Assembly (NCBI GenBank): GCA_947489685.1
Contig: CANLEM010000004.1
Location: 372,001 to 436,000 of the forward strand
DNA: 64,000 nucleotides
Source: an uncultured Aquimarina sp.
GTDB taxonomy: Bacteria > Bacteroidota > Bacteroidia > Flavobacteriales > Flavobacteriaceae
Direction of reading: 5' to 3'
Part shown: positions 25,599 to 35,521 of the stretch, one piece after another
Numbering within the stretch: position 1 is the stretch's first letter
How the letters are laid out: the number at the start of each line of letters is the position of its first letter
The notes under the pieces: generated by a model
Told to the model about the DNA's origin: nothing
The model's input: the letters and a program-made list of their open reading frames with translations, nothing else
The model's database searches: none
Position numbers and translations under genes: made by a program

Positions 25599-27155
25599 AT
25601 GCGCTTTTTATCTGCTCTTTTTTTACTTGTTATCATAATTTTTTGGAGTTCATGCCGTAATGATTTTGAATCAGGTCCTAGTACGGGTAACTTACAATTC
25701 TCTACCGATACTTTATTTTTGGATACTGTTTTTACGAATATAGGTTCTAGTACCTATAGCTTTAAGGTCTATAACCGAACCAATGATGATTTTACCATTC
25801 CAACAATTGCATTAGAACGTGGAGAGAGCTCGAATTACAGGCTTAATGTTGATGGGATACCGGGTAAATCTTTCGAAAACATACAGGTATTAGCCAAGGA
25901 TAGTATCTTTGTTTTTGTAGAAACTACTACTGATATTACGGATCAAACCAACGATTTAGAATTTATATATACCGATCGCATACTCTTTGATGCTAATGGA
26001 AGCCAACAAGATGTAGATTTAGTAACGCTGGTAAAAGATGCCGTTTTCTTATTTCCATCACGTGATGCCATGACTGGTCAAGTAGAGACCTTATTATTAG
26101 GTCTTGATGATGAAAATAATGAAATTCGAATTGAAGGATTCTTTTTGGAAGATGATCAACTTAATTTTACTAATGAAAAGCCATATGTTATTTATGGATA
26201 TGCTGCTGTACCCGGTGGAAAAACATTAGTCATAGATGCAGGGGCTAGAATACACTTTCATGCCAATTCTGGAATTATTGTAGCAAATAATGGTACTCTT
26301 GAAGTAAATGGAGAACTTAGTACAGATCCAGAACTTATGGAGAATGAAGTAATTTTTGAAGGTGATCGTCTAGAACCAGGTTTTAGTGATATCCCCGGAC
26401 AATGGGGTACTATCTGGCTTACCGCGGGTAGCACGGGGCATAGTATTAATCATGCTACCATAAAAAATGCAACTGCAGGTATCTTAATGGATTCTAACGA
26501 TGGTGGATCTATCCCTACGCTAACTATTAGGAATACTCAAATTTATAATAGCGCCAATGTAGGTTTATTAGCTCGTACGGGTAATATTTTGGGAGAAAAT
26601 TTGGTTATTAATAATGCGGGGCAAGTATCTCTTAATTGCTCTCTTGGTGGTACCTACAATTTTAATCATTGCACTTTTGCTAATTACTCTAGTATTGGCT
26701 CTGGATTTAGACAATTACCAACAGTACTGATTGACAATAACATCCAAATTAGTGAGAGCGAAGTTGTAGTTGCCGACTTATTAGCTGCCAATTTTACGAA
26801 TTGTATCATATATGGCAATCAAGATCTCGAACTTATATTAAGTAAGGTTGATGGTACGGCGTTTAATTACAACTTTAAGAATTGCCTTATACGGTTTAAT
26901 GATTTTGGTAATCAGTTTACAGACAATCCATTATACGATTTCTCAAACACAAGTTTGTATGAAGATATTATTTTAAATGAAGATCCTGATTTTAAGGAAC
27001 CGTTTGAAAATATGCTAAACATAGGAGATAATTCTGCTGCAAATGGCCGCGCATCTATTCCAACTTTTGGTACGGATATTTTAGGTTCTACTCGTAGTAC
27101 GACTGCTCCCGATATTGGTGCGTATGAGAGTGTCGTTTTTGACGAAGGAAACTAA
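25599..27155 (+). CDS. Lipoprotein with predicted parallel beta-helix, unknown function
   Basis: The protein is 518 residues with a lipoprotein signal (IIFWSSCRND, Cys about residue 19). An N-terminal part (residues 35-110, TDTLFLDTVFTNIGSSTYSF) looks like an immunoglobulin-like domain. The rest has repeating short strands rich in Asn and Gly (for example HFHANSGIIVANNGTLEVNG and HATIKNATAGILMDSNDGG), the pattern of a right-handed beta-helix. This lipoprotein type is common in Flavobacteriaceae surface proteins; no catalytic site is recognisable. Confidence 0.75.
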   Translation: MRFLSALFLLVIIIFWSSCRNDFESGPSTGNLQFSTDTLFLDTVFTNIGSSTYSFKVYNRTNDDFTIPTIALERGESSNYRLNVDGIPGKSFENIQVLAKDSIFVFVETTTDITDQTNDLEFIYTDRILFDANGSQQDVDLVTLVKDAVFLFPSRDAMTGQVETLLLGLDDENNEIRIEGFFLEDDQLNFTNEKPYVIYGYAAVPGGKTLVIDAGARIHFHANSGIIVANNGTLEVNGELSTDPELMENEVIFEGDRLEPGFSDIPGQWGTIWLTAGSTGHSINHATIKNATAGILMDSNDGGSIPTLTIRNTQIYNSANVGLLARTGNILGENLVINNAGQVSLNCSLGGTYNFNHCTFANYSSIGSGFRQLPTVLIDNNIQISESEVVVADLLAANFTNCIIYGNQDLELILSKVDGTAFNYNFKNCLIRFNDFGNQFTDNPLYDFSNTSLYEDIILNEDPDFKEPFENMLNIGDNSAANGRASIPTFGTDILGSTRSTTAPDIGAYESVVFDEGN

Positions 27156-27172
27156 TTTAACTATAGTCCCCC

Positions 27173-27709
27173 ATGCCAGCATATATATTTACATCTGAAA
27201 GATTAGGTTTCCGAAATTGGATAGATAGTGATCTTAACACACTATCCGAAATTAATCAAGACGATGATGTAATGAAATTTTTCCCTTTTAAACCTTCCAA
27301 AAAGGACACTCAATATTTTATGCAACGAATGCAAACTATGCAAGAAGAAAAAGGCTTCTGTTATTTTGCAGTAGATATTCTTGAAAACAAAGAGTTTATT
27401 GGGTTTATAGGATTATGTGAGCAGACTTATCTTGATGATTTGGGATCATTTGTTGATATTGGATGGCGACTTAAAAAAAGTATCTGGAATCAAGGTTACG
27501 CTACCGAAGGTGCAAAAAGGTGTTTGGATTTTGGCTTTAATCAAATAGGGTTGGATACTATTTATTCTGTAGCACCTCAGGTCAACGCAAAATCCGAATT
27601 GATCATGAAAAAGATCGGAATGCAAAGAATAAAAACTTTTGAACACCCCAAATTAATCGATGATTCCAGATTAAAACATTGTGTTCTTTATAAGTTATCT
27701 AAGGTGTAG
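27173..27709 (+). CDS. GNAT-family N-acetyltransferase
   Basis: The 178-residue protein has the RimJ/RimL-like GNAT layout: TSERLGFRNWIDSDL at the start, GFIGLCEQTYLDDLGSF, and the acetyl-CoA-binding stretch WGQGYATEG-like WNQGYATEGAKRCLDFGF followed by NAKSELIMKKIGM. It transfers an acetyl group to an amine, possibly a ribosomal protein N-terminus or a small molecule. The ATG lies 18 bases after the lipoprotein stop. Confidence 0.9.
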   Translation: MPAYIFTSERLGFRNWIDSDLNTLSEINQDDDVMKFFPFKPSKKDTQYFMQRMQTMQEEKGFCYFAVDILENKEFIGFIGLCEQTYLDDLGSFVDIGWRLKKSIWNQGYATEGAKRCLDFGFNQIGLDTIYSVAPQVNAKSELIMKKIGMQRIKTFEHPKLIDDSRLKHCVLYKLSKV

Positions 27710-27751
27710 GTATCAATTTGTTTTGATCAAAAGTGAACTAGTAGCAAAAAA

Positions 27752-28663
27752 TTATTCTTTATCTATAGCAGCTTTAAGAATATTGTTTTTCAACTCGTAC
27801 GCTTTACATAGTTCTTCCATTTTTTTATAGAATGCTGTTCTATAGTATGTTGGCATTTCAGAACTATTACTAAAAAATCTATTGTATTTCTCCTCCAACT
27901 CCGGAAAGTGCTTTCTAATAGCTTCTAGCATTAAAGTTTTACTATCGGCTTTTCCGCTGCCAAATAAAGTAATCGTAGCCGGTAACACATAGTTTACTTT
28001 TTTCTCTTTAAAGGTAGAAAACATATGATGGAGTTGCTCTGTTGTGTCAGAAATATAAGGTAACAGTGGCATCATACTTACTCCTGTTAAAAAACCTTGA
28101 TCTATTGTTTTTTGAAGAGTTTTTAACCGTTTAGAAGGAGGCGTAGCTCCGGGTTCAAAAATTTTACCCACATCATCTCTAAGAGTAGAAAACGAATACG
28201 AAATCATTACTCCTTTTTTTAATAACTTTAGATCATCTGGTAAAACTGCAGATTGGTTTATATCATGAAGGATATCAAAATCCCGTTCTATTAAATCTGA
28301 TTTTGTAATGATATGGACTGGGAATTTATGCTTGCGAATTACCTGCAAAGCCGCTCTAGTTAATTCATATTTTTTTTCTATTTGCAAATACGGGTCAGTT
28401 GCCGAGGACAAAACAATTATTCCATATTGATTTTTCTTAGCTCTATTCGTTAATTGTTTATCCAATACTTCTATAGCATTGGTTTTAACAGATAAGCTTT
28501 TTTCGAGATTAGTTCCGTATTTACTACCTCTAATATAACAGTACAAGCAATTAAAAGAACAACTACTATATAGATTAATCGTATAGTCATCTAGAAACCA
28601 ACTATCTCTTCTTTTAGTTTTATTTAATACGGATTTGACTTCAATTTCTTTTGGCATATGCAT
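27752..28663 (-). CDS. Radical SAM protein, SPL-like
   Basis: This 303-residue protein has the radical SAM cluster motif CSFNCLYC (CxxxCxxC) near residue 33, which binds the [4Fe-4S] cluster and SAM. LSSATDPYLQIEKKYELTR resembles the spore-photoproduct-lyase-like group in length and spacing. Two in-frame ATGs lie at 28663 and 28657. From either, the gene overlaps the end of the upstream HEAT-repeat gene. In the literature the group contains DNA photoproduct lyases and unassigned members, so a DNA-repair role is only an inference. Confidence 0.8.
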   Translation of the reverse strand: MHMPKEIEVKSVLNKTKRRDSWFLDDYTINLYSSCSFNCLYCYIRGSKYGTNLEKSLSVKTNAIEVLDKQLTNRAKKNQYGIIVLSSATDPYLQIEKKYELTRAALQVIRKHKFPVHIITKSDLIERDFDILHDINQSAVLPDDLKLLKKGVMISYSFSTLRDDVGKIFEPGATPPSKRLKTLQKTIDQGFLTGVSMMPLLPYISDTTEQLHHMFSTFKEKKVNYVLPATITLFGSGKADSKTLMLEAIRKHFPELEEKYNRFFSNSSEMPTYYRTAFYKKMEELCKAYELKNNILKAAIDKE

Positions 28664-29363
28664 TTCTATTTAAACCAATTTTAATTTTGGCTCTAAACCA
28701 ATGAGCAACCCTATCGTTATTACCGATTTCTTTTTCAAAAAAATCAATTATCTCAGGATGAAATTTTGCCGTTGTCTTTGCTGCCCACCCTACTCCTTGG
28801 CATATTTCTTTATCTTTAGAGTTTGCCTTAGAAAGTAAAAGCTTAAAAACTGTTTTCACATCTTCCTTTTCTAAACCTTTTTTAATAGCATAATGTACAC
28901 CAGCTCCCAATGAGCGTACTACCCAATTGGTAGGGTGCATAAATAATTTTTGTATTTCGGGAATTGCTTTAGAGGTATAGTGTAGTAACCCATAGCCAAA
29001 AACTCGTTCTCCTATAATATCACAAACATACCAGATATGAGCTTTGGCAGTATATTCTGTAGCTTTTTGTAGCGATTGATCGAAATGATTCTTTAGCCTT
29101 TCTTGTAACATAATTCCCAAAAGAACATTCCCACCTTCTGTTTTTAATGCCTCAATATGGTCACAAAAGGTAAGGTGTTCGTTTTCTGCAATCTCTTCAT
29201 AAAAAGTTCTTCCGCAATATTCTAAAAGCGGAAATTTTACTTTCTTATTCAGTATTTGATTTTGCACTTCTTGAACGCAAATAGCAACTCCCCTGGTATG
29301 ATATATTTTCAGACATCTATCAAGATATTCCCGAATTATAGGTTTTCTGGTTACTATTTCCAT
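28641..29363 (-). CDS. HEAT-repeat protein, possibly AlkD-like DNA alkylation repair
   Basis: This 240-residue protein is all-helical by pattern. Repeated helical units include FMHPTNWVVRSLGAGVHYAI, LLLSKANSKDKEICQGVGWA and AKTTAKFHPEIIDFFEKEIG, as in HEAT/ALK-type repeats of AlkD-like DNA glycosylases. I cannot confirm the catalytic residues of AlkD from sequence alone. Its end overlaps the start of the radical SAM gene by 23 bases, so both are expressed together. Confidence 0.6.
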   Translation of the reverse strand: MEIVTRKPIIREYLDRCLKIYHTRGVAICVQEVQNQILNKKVKFPLLEYCGRTFYEEIAENEHLTFCDHIEALKTEGGNVLLGIMLQERLKNHFDQSLQKATEYTAKAHIWYVCDIIGERVFGYGLLHYTSKAIPEIQKLFMHPTNWVVRSLGAGVHYAIKKGLEKEDVKTVFKLLLSKANSKDKEICQGVGWAAKTTAKFHPEIIDFFEKEIGNNDRVAHWFRAKIKIGLNRNAYAKRN

Positions 29364-29535
29364 TATATGAATTTCTATTGTTTACTAATACTTGCATAAA
29401 GCTAACTATTATTTATCTATCTCATTGAAAATAGTTTGAACCTTGGACCATAAAATAGTAGCATCTTCAAGTACATCTATAAACAAGAATTAGTATCTTG
29501 TACGTATATACAATCAATTATAATTGACAATAATC

Positions 29536-30063
29536 ATGTTTCAAAAAAATAGTATTCTATTTATTATTTCAATATTTTTTATGAATGGGATTGTAGCTCA
29601 AAAAGCGTCTATTCATGATAAAATAAATGCTGATATGTATGGAAAATTTTCTAAAGCCTTTGAAACTTTAGATTATGATTTATTTGCCTCTATACACAGC
29701 AAAGAAATGATTCGTATTTCAGGAAATGGTGGAGAAATCAAAAATGTAGTTTCCTATTTAGAAGGATATAAAAAAAGATGGAGTGATCCAAATAGAAAAA
29801 CTGCAACTATCAATTTTAGACTATTCGAGAGGATATATTCTGATTCATTAGTTTCCGACAGGGGGATATACAAAGTAATCTATACTAACAATAGTAATCA
29901 ATTGAAAACTTCTTATGGTCAATTTCATGTATTATTAAAGCCCGAAGATGGTAATTGGAAAATAGTTTTGGATTACGACTCTAATGAGAATAAAACAATT
30001 ACTAAAGAAAGTTTTGAAACTGCTTTTCCTATTTCTGAATTTAAAAAGTATTGGAAACAATAA
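29536..30063 (+). CDS. Secreted protein with NTF2/SnoaL-like fold (DUF4440 type)
   Basis: The ATG at 29536 gives a clear signal peptide (FIISIFFMNGIVAQ); a TTG twelve bases earlier is in frame but less likely. The mature part is about 150 residues, with the pattern of the DUF4440/SnoaL family: ADMYGKFSKAFETLDYDLFA near the start and FHVLLKPEDGNWKIVLDYDS near the end. The family has a cone-shaped fold with mostly unknown ligands. Confidence 0.65.
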   Translation: MFQKNSILFIISIFFMNGIVAQKASIHDKINADMYGKFSKAFETLDYDLFASIHSKEMIRISGNGGEIKNVVSYLEGYKKRWSDPNRKTATINFRLFERIYSDSLVSDRGIYKVIYTNNSNQLKTSYGQFHVLLKPEDGNWKIVLDYDSNENKTITKESFETAFPISEFKKYWKQ

Positions 30064-30117
30064 TATCATTGCATACGCGTATTACTTTTTTGAAAACACA
30101 AATCCCTCTTTCTTACA

Positions 30118-30633
30118 ATGAAGCTTACCCGAAAAATTAAAATCATACTAACCCTGGTACTGGTATTATTAAATATTAGTTGTGATCAGATATCCAAAAA
30201 TGTGGTTCGTAAAACCATAGAACCTTATGAACGCATACAGGTTTTTGAAGACAATTTTTTATTGACCAAGGTAGAGAATACAGGAGCTGCGTATAGCTTA
30301 GGTTCTAATTTAGGCCCTGTTTTTAAAATAATTTTCTTGCAGATAATACCAATATTGGTATTATTATTTTTACTGAAACAGATTCTTGTTAAAACTCATT
30401 ATTCTAAAGAAACCATTATTGGTTTTGCTTTTATTATCGGTGGTGGAATAGGTAATCTGTATGACCGTATCATATATGGTTCTGTAACAGATTTTTTAAT
30501 TTTGGATTTAGGTATTATCAAGACCGAAATATTTAATATGGCTGATGTATCAGTAATGCTTGGATCTATTTTGGTATTAGTAAGTTCGGTTTTTAATAAG
30601 AAAGGTTCTTTTTTTAAAGAAAAAATAACATGA
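30118..30633 (+). CDS. lspA: Lipoprotein signal peptidase (signal peptidase II)
   Basis: LspA cleaves the signal peptide of lipid-modified prolipoproteins at the inner membrane. The product is 171 residues with four membrane segments. Family motifs are DQISKNVVRK near the N-terminus, GGIGNLYDRIIYGSVTDF (with the first catalytic aspartate) and FNMADVSVMLGS (with the second). The many lipoproteins in this window would be its substrates. The last bases overlap the AhpD-like gene start by four (ATGA). Confidence 0.95.
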   Translation: MKLTRKIKIILTLVLVLLNISCDQISKNVVRKTIEPYERIQVFEDNFLLTKVENTGAAYSLGSNLGPVFKIIFLQIIPILVLLFLLKQILVKTHYSKETIIGFAFIIGGGIGNLYDRIIYGSVTDFLILDLGIIKTEIFNMADVSVMLGSILVLVSSVFNKKGSFFKEKIT

Positions 30634-31235
30634 GTTGGATTAAAGAAATATCGTACAGTGAAGCAACAGGGCAATTAAAAAAAACGTATGATCGCGTTAA
30701 AGGACCAAACAACACTATAGATAGTGTATTATCTATACATAGTTTAAGACCTCATACTCTAATCGGCCATATGGGCTTGTATAAAAATGTTTTACACAAT
30801 TCTAATAACACCTTACCAAAATGGTATCTAGAAACTCTTGGAGTATACGTAAGTCATCTTAATCAATGTAGTTACTGTGTAGATCATCACGCTGCAGGAT
30901 TAAAAAGGTTATTAAATGATGATACTAAATTTCAGGAAATCCTATCATGTATAACCGAAGATGATATTGCCAAATGTTTTAAATTTCAATACCTCGCAGG
31001 TATGGAGTATGCAAAAAAGTTAACACTAACACATTCCAAAATTGTTGAATCTGACATCCATCATCTTAGAAAACAACAACTTACTGATGGTGAAATTCTT
31101 GAAATCAACCAGGTAGTGAGCTATTTTAATTATGTAAATAGAACAGTGGTAGGTTTAGGCGTAAATACCGATGGCGATATTATAGGGCTTTCTCCTAACG
31201 ATAGTGATGATGCCGAAAACTGGGAACATTCCTAG
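30630..31235 (+). CDS. AhpD-like carboxymuconolactone decarboxylase family peroxidase
   Basis: The 201-residue protein is a peroxidase-related member of the AhpD/CMD family. The redox motif CSYCVDHHAAG holds the CxxC pair and the proton-relay histidine. SWIKEISYSEATGQLKKTYD is the N-terminal family segment. It is translationally coupled to lspA by an ATGA overlap, an odd partner for a signal peptidase, so shared control may reflect envelope stress or simply gene order. A perfect palindromic terminator follows. Confidence 0.88.
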   Translation: MSWIKEISYSEATGQLKKTYDRVKGPNNTIDSVLSIHSLRPHTLIGHMGLYKNVLHNSNNTLPKWYLETLGVYVSHLNQCSYCVDHHAAGLKRLLNDDTKFQEILSCITEDDIAKCFKFQYLAGMEYAKKLTLTHSKIVESDIHHLRKQQLTDGEILEINQVVSYFNYVNRTVVGLGVNTDGDIIGLSPNDSDDAENWEHS

Positions 31236-31246
31236 TTTCTGTTTAT

Positions 31247-31278
31247 AAAAAATGCGTGTTAATTAACACGCATTTTTT
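31247..31278. terminator. Perfect palindromic bidirectional terminator
   Basis: A 32-base perfect palindrome with a core TGCGTGTTAATTAACACGCA, flanked by six As and six Ts. It forms a strong hairpin with T-runs for both converging genes (AhpD-like and glyA). Confidence 0.85.
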
Positions 31279-31299
31279 ATATTATATATAATCAAAATC

Positions 31300-32571
31300 T
31301 TATACAAACAAGGGTTTGTCGGCCATCATTGCATTTACCTCATCGGCTATACCATGCAGCGCTTCTTCGTTTTCAATATTAACAATTACCTTATCGATAA
31401 GTTCTACAATAGCCAACATATCATTCTCTTTTAATCCTCTGGTGGTAACAGCAGATACTCCTATACGAATACCAGAAGTTACAAAAGGGGATTTATCATC
31501 AAAAGGAACCATATTTTTATTTACTGTAATCTCTGCAACACCTAATGCTTCTTCTGCCTGCTTACCAGTTACATTTTTATTACGTAAATCGATAAGCATC
31601 ATATGATTATCCGTACCTCCAGAAATTACTTCATATCCCTTACTTACAAAAGCATCGGCCATTACAGCAGCGTTTTTCTTAACCTGTACTATATAATGTA
31701 AAAACTCATCTGTTAGCGCTTCTCCAAAGGCAATTGCTTTGGCAGCAATAATATGCTCTAGTGGTCCTCCTTGATTACCCGGAAATACAGCACTGTCAAA
31801 TAATGAAGACATCATTCGCTTTTTACCACTTTTTAATGTTATTCCAAATGGGTTTTCAAAATCTTCTCCCATAAGAATCAAACCACCTCGTGGCCCTCTA
31901 AGTGTCTTATGTGTAGTTGTTGTAACCACATGACAATATGGTACAGGATCCGAGATCACTCCTTTGGCAATTAGTCCAGCAGGGTGTGCTATATCCGCCA
32001 TCAAAATAGCTCCTACGCTATCTGCGATTTCTCTAAATCTCTTATAATCAATCTCGCGGGAATAGGCTGAAGCACCAGCAATAATTAATTGAGGCTTTTC
32101 TTTAATTGCAATTTCCTGAATTTTATCATAGTTTAATTTACCAGTCTCCTTCTCTACTCCATAAAAAACTGGATTGTATAATTTACCTGAGAAATTTACT
32201 GGCGACCCATGGGTTAAATGACCACCATGAGAAAGATCAAAACCTAATATTTTATCTCCTGGTTTTAAACAAGCATGATATACAGCTGTATTTGCTTGTG
32301 ATCCGGAGTGAGGTTGTACATTGGCATACGCAGCTCCAAATAATTCTTTGGCGCGATCAATGGCTATTTGTTCAACGACATCTACAACAGCACACCCGCC
32401 ATAATATCGTTTTCCGGGATACCCTTCTGCGTATTTATTAGTTAATACCGAACCTGCTGCTTCCATTACTTGTTCACTTACAAAGTTTTCGGATGCAATA
32501 AGTTCTAATCCGTTGATTTGACGTTCTTTTTCGTCCTGAATTAAATCAAATATTTGTTCGTCGCGTTGCAT
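31300..32571 (-). CDS. glyA: Serine hydroxymethyltransferase
   Basis: GlyA interconverts serine and glycine with tetrahydrofolate, using PLP. The start is placed at ATG 32571 ([18 protein letters not shown]), because the sequence upstream in frame is unrelated and the family begins here. The product is 423 residues. Motifs include [21 protein letters not shown] and [11 protein letters not shown] with the PLP-binding lysine. It is convergent with the AhpD-like gene and faces fumarylacetoacetase upstream divergently. Confidence 0.96.
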   Translation of the reverse strand: MQRDEQIFDLIQDEKERQINGLELIASENFVSEQVMEAAGSVLTNKYAEGYPGKRYYGGCAVVDVVEQIAIDRAKELFGAAYANVQPHSGSQANTAVYHACLKPGDKILGFDLSHGGHLTHGSPVNFSGKLYNPVFYGVEKETGKLNYDKIQEIAIKEKPQLIIAGASAYSREIDYKRFREIADSVGAILMADIAHPAGLIAKGVISDPVPYCHVVTTTTHKTLRGPRGGLILMGEDFENPFGITLKSGKKRMMSSLFDSAVFPGNQGGPLEHIIAAKAIAFGEALTDEFLHYIVQVKKNAAVMADAFVSKGYEVISGGTDNHMMLIDLRNKNVTGKQAEEALGVAEITVNKNMVPFDDKSPFVTSGIRIGVSAVTTRGLKENDMLAIVELIDKVIVNIENEEALHGIADEVNAMMADKPLFV

Positions 32572-32869
32572 GAATTCTAGTTTGTTAATAAAGCTGCTAA
32601 AATAGGAAATACATTCTTTACAACAACTCAAAAAAACCTTAATAAATATGAACAACTTGTTCACAGTTAAAATTTGCATAACGTATTCGTAAAAAAGTTA
32701 ATTATTGCCGTAGAATTACCTCTTAACCTTCAAAAACAATACATAAATGAATGTAATACCATATCTTATCTTTTTTTTGTACATTTTTCATCAAATTAAA
32801 AACTTTTTACCGCTCGAAAATTATATATTTGATCATAGGAATTACCAACAACTTATTAAAAAGACCGCA

Positions 32870-34150
32870 ATGCCCATAACAGCAAATTATCCGAACAGAA
32901 AGACATGGATTAAAACTCCTGCAAATACGGATTTCCCTATACAAAACATTCCATTTGGAGTATTTTTAACAAGGGATGATATCATTACTATAGGAACTAG
33001 AATTGGTGATACTGCCATAGATCTTGGTGCACTTCATCAACTTGGGTATTTTGAAGGAATCCCACTAACCGATGATATTTTTTTACAAGACTCATTAAAT
33101 GATTTTATTTCTGATGGAAAAAAAACATGGAGACTGGTAAGAAATAGGATTGCCGATATTTTTGATGCAGAAAATGAAGCTTTAAAAAACAATAAAGATC
33201 ATCGAAAAGAAGTTTTATTTTCTCTTGATGAAATTGAAATGCAACTACCGGTAAGCATTGGTGATTATACCGATTTTTATAGTAGTATAGAACATGCCAC
33301 TAATGTGGGTACCATGTTTAGAGGAAAAGATAATGCTTTAATGCCTAATTGGTTGCACTTACCTGTTGGTTACCATGGACGCAGTAGTTCTATAATTCCG
33401 TCAGATATCCCTGTACATCGCCCACAAGGCCAAAAACTAACTAATGGTGCTACCGAACCTATTTTTGGACCATCTAGATTGGTTGATTTTGAATTAGAAA
33501 TGGCATTTATAACTACAGATGCTAATCAACTAGGAGAACCAATTCCTATAGATGAAGCCGAAGATTATATTTTTGGGTTAGTATTATTTAATGATTGGAG
33601 TGCTCGAGATATTCAAAAATGGGAATACGTACCTCTAGGTCCGTTTTTGGGTAAAAACTTTGCTTCTTCAATATCTCCGTGGATAGTTACTCTAGATGCT
33701 TTGGAACCTTTTAGAACTAATGGCCCTAAACCATTAAAAGAACAACTTCCATATTTACAATACAAAGGAAAAAAGAGTTTTGATATCAATCTAGAAGTTG
33801 CTATTCAACCAAATAACGAGAAAGAGACTGTAGTTTGCCAGAGCAACTTCAAATACATGTACTGGAATATGGCTCAGCAGCTTACGCATCATACCGTTAA
33901 TGGCTGTCCTATAAATTCTGGGGACATGATGGGTAGTGGTACATTATCCGGCCCGACACCAGATTCTTATGGTTCTATGCTAGAATTAAGCTGGAGAGGA
34001 GAAAAACCAGTACAACTAGACTCCGGAGGCAGTCGTAAGTTTATTGAAGATAACGATACTGTTATTATGAGAGGGTACTGTAAAAAAGAAAATGTAAGAA
34101 TAGGATTTGGAGAGGTTTCTACAAAACTCCTTCCTGTTTTCAAAAAATAA
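32870..34150 (+). CDS. fahA: Fumarylacetoacetase
   Basis: The enzyme hydrolyses fumarylacetoacetate to fumarate and acetoacetate, the last step of tyrosine breakdown. The start is placed at ATG 32870 (MPITANYPNRKTWI), since the frame upstream is open but not family-like. The product is 426 residues. Family segments include GDYTDFYSSIEHATNVGTMF, LPVGYHGRSSSII, DFELEMAFI and WSARDIQKWEYVPLGPFLGK. The metal-binding glutamate and aspartate positions of the FAH fold appear intact. No other tyrosine-pathway gene is next to it. Confidence 0.93.
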   Translation: MPITANYPNRKTWIKTPANTDFPIQNIPFGVFLTRDDIITIGTRIGDTAIDLGALHQLGYFEGIPLTDDIFLQDSLNDFISDGKKTWRLVRNRIADIFDAENEALKNNKDHRKEVLFSLDEIEMQLPVSIGDYTDFYSSIEHATNVGTMFRGKDNALMPNWLHLPVGYHGRSSSIIPSDIPVHRPQGQKLTNGATEPIFGPSRLVDFELEMAFITTDANQLGEPIPIDEAEDYIFGLVLFNDWSARDIQKWEYVPLGPFLGKNFASSISPWIVTLDALEPFRTNGPKPLKEQLPYLQYKGKKSFDINLEVAIQPNNEKETVVCQSNFKYMYWNMAQQLTHHTVNGCPINSGDMMGSGTLSGPTPDSYGSMLELSWRGEKPVQLDSGGSRKFIEDNDTVIMRGYCKKENVRIGFGEVSTKLLPVFKK

Positions 34151-34167
34151 TGCTTCGTAGATACTGT

Positions 34168-34201
34168 AAAACCTCGAAAAATAATATTTCGAGGTTTTTT
34201 T
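34168..34201 (+). terminator. Terminator after fumarylacetoacetase
   Basis: AAAACCTCGAAA and TTTCGAGGTTTT pair around a short loop, followed by T7. Typical rho-independent terminator just past the stop codon. Confidence 0.8.
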
Positions 34202-34256
34202 GCTATCTTTTGGCACCAAAGTTGATTTTATATCCCAAATCTAAAAAAACAAAGAC

Positions 34257-35444
34257 ATGAAAAAACTACTACTTACTTTTACAATACTAGCGATAGTCTC
34301 TTCTTGTAGTAGTGTCAAGCAAACCGAAAAGGCACTCAATACCGGAAACTATGATCAGGCAATAAATATTGCCTTAAATAAGTTAAGGACAAACAAAGAA
34401 AAAAAGGGTAAACAGCCTTACATTAAAATGCTTGAAGAAGCATATGTAAAGGTCGTAGATCGAGATATGAGCGCTATCGATTATCTAGAAAAAGATGGCA
34501 ACCCTGCTAATCTTGAACGTATTTACAATACCTATCAAACATTAAAAAACAGACAAGAACAAATAAAACCATTATTACCGCTATATCTAGTAGAACAAGG
34601 GCGTAATGCTAATTTTTCTATGAGTAATTATGATCAAAAAATCCTTACTACTAAAGATAGGTTGACAACTTATCTGTACAATAATGCAAAAGGATTATTA
34701 TCTAATGCCAAAAGAAAAACAGATTATAGAGCTGTATATGATGACTTGGTATACTTAAACAAAATAACTCCTAATTATAAAAATGCGAATCAAATGATCG
34801 AAGAAGCGCATTTTAAGGGAACTGATTTTGTGAAGGTAGATATGAAAAATCGAACAAATGTTATAATTCCTAAACGGTTAGAGGCTGATTTATTAAATTT
34901 TGGCACCTATGGTCTAAATGATTTATGGACAGTCTATCATAGTCAACCTCAAAAATCAGTTACATACGATTATGCTATGGAGGTTACATTTAGAGAAATT
35001 AATATCTCTCCTGAACAAGTAAGAGAACGTCAATTAGAAAAAGAAAAATTGATCAAAGACGGTTGGGAGTATTTATTAGATGACAACGGAGAAGTTGTTA
35101 AAGATGAAGAAGGTAACAAGGTCAAGGTTGATAAAATGGTAAAAGTACGTTGTGAGTATTATGAATTTAAACAATTCAAAGCAGCCAATGTTGTTGGAAA
35201 CGTTCAATACAAAAATCTAAGAACAAAGCAATTACTAGAAGCATTCCCTATAGGTAGTGAGTTTATTTTTGAACATATTTATGCGAACTATAGTGGGGAT
35301 AAACGTGCTCTAGATGATGACTTAGTGCGTTTCTTAGGATTACAAGCAGTACAGTTTCCTTCGAATGAGCAAATGGTATATGACTCTGGAGAAGATTTGA
35401 AGAATAAATTGAAAAATATCATTACTAATTACAGATTTAAATAA
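34257..35444 (+). CDS. Lipoprotein of unknown function with TPR-like N-terminus
   Basis: A lipoprotein signal ends VSSCSS (Cys about residue 17). The following region (TEKALNTGNYDQAINIALNK) looks like a TPR-type helix pair. The remainder of the 395-residue protein is a charged helical and beta region with no family I recognise; a lysine/glutamate-rich insert lies around residue 260 (KEKLIKDGWEYLLDDNGEVV). Such TPR lipoproteins in Flavobacteriaceae are usually in the inner leaflet of the outer membrane. No catalytic motif. Confidence 0.75.
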   Translation: MKKLLLTFTILAIVSSCSSVKQTEKALNTGNYDQAINIALNKLRTNKEKKGKQPYIKMLEEAYVKVVDRDMSAIDYLEKDGNPANLERIYNTYQTLKNRQEQIKPLLPLYLVEQGRNANFSMSNYDQKILTTKDRLTTYLYNNAKGLLSNAKRKTDYRAVYDDLVYLNKITPNYKNANQMIEEAHFKGTDFVKVDMKNRTNVIIPKRLEADLLNFGTYGLNDLWTVYHSQPQKSVTYDYAMEVTFREINISPEQVRERQLEKEKLIKDGWEYLLDDNGEVVKDEEGNKVKVDKMVKVRCEYYEFKQFKAANVVGNVQYKNLRTKQLLEAFPIGSEFIFEHIYANYSGDKRALDDDLVRFLGLQAVQFPSNEQMVYDSGEDLKNKLKNIITNYRFK

Positions 35445-35467
35445 ACGAATTAGTAAGAATAAATAAT

Positions 35468-35497
35468 AAAAAAGAGGTCCGATTGGGCCTCTTTTTT
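35468..35497. terminator. Bidirectional terminator between TPR lipoprotein and ytxJ
   Basis: AAAAAAGAGG and CCTCTTTTTT pair around a GC-containing loop, with an A-run and a T-run on the two sides, between convergent genes. Confidence 0.75.
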
Positions 35498-35521
35498 ATT
35501 ATTTACATTATTTGTTCTCTT

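Noticed and set aside
31247..31278. The 32-base palindrome as a regulator operator
   Set aside because: Its position between convergent genes and the A- and T-runs on both sides fit a bidirectional terminator better.
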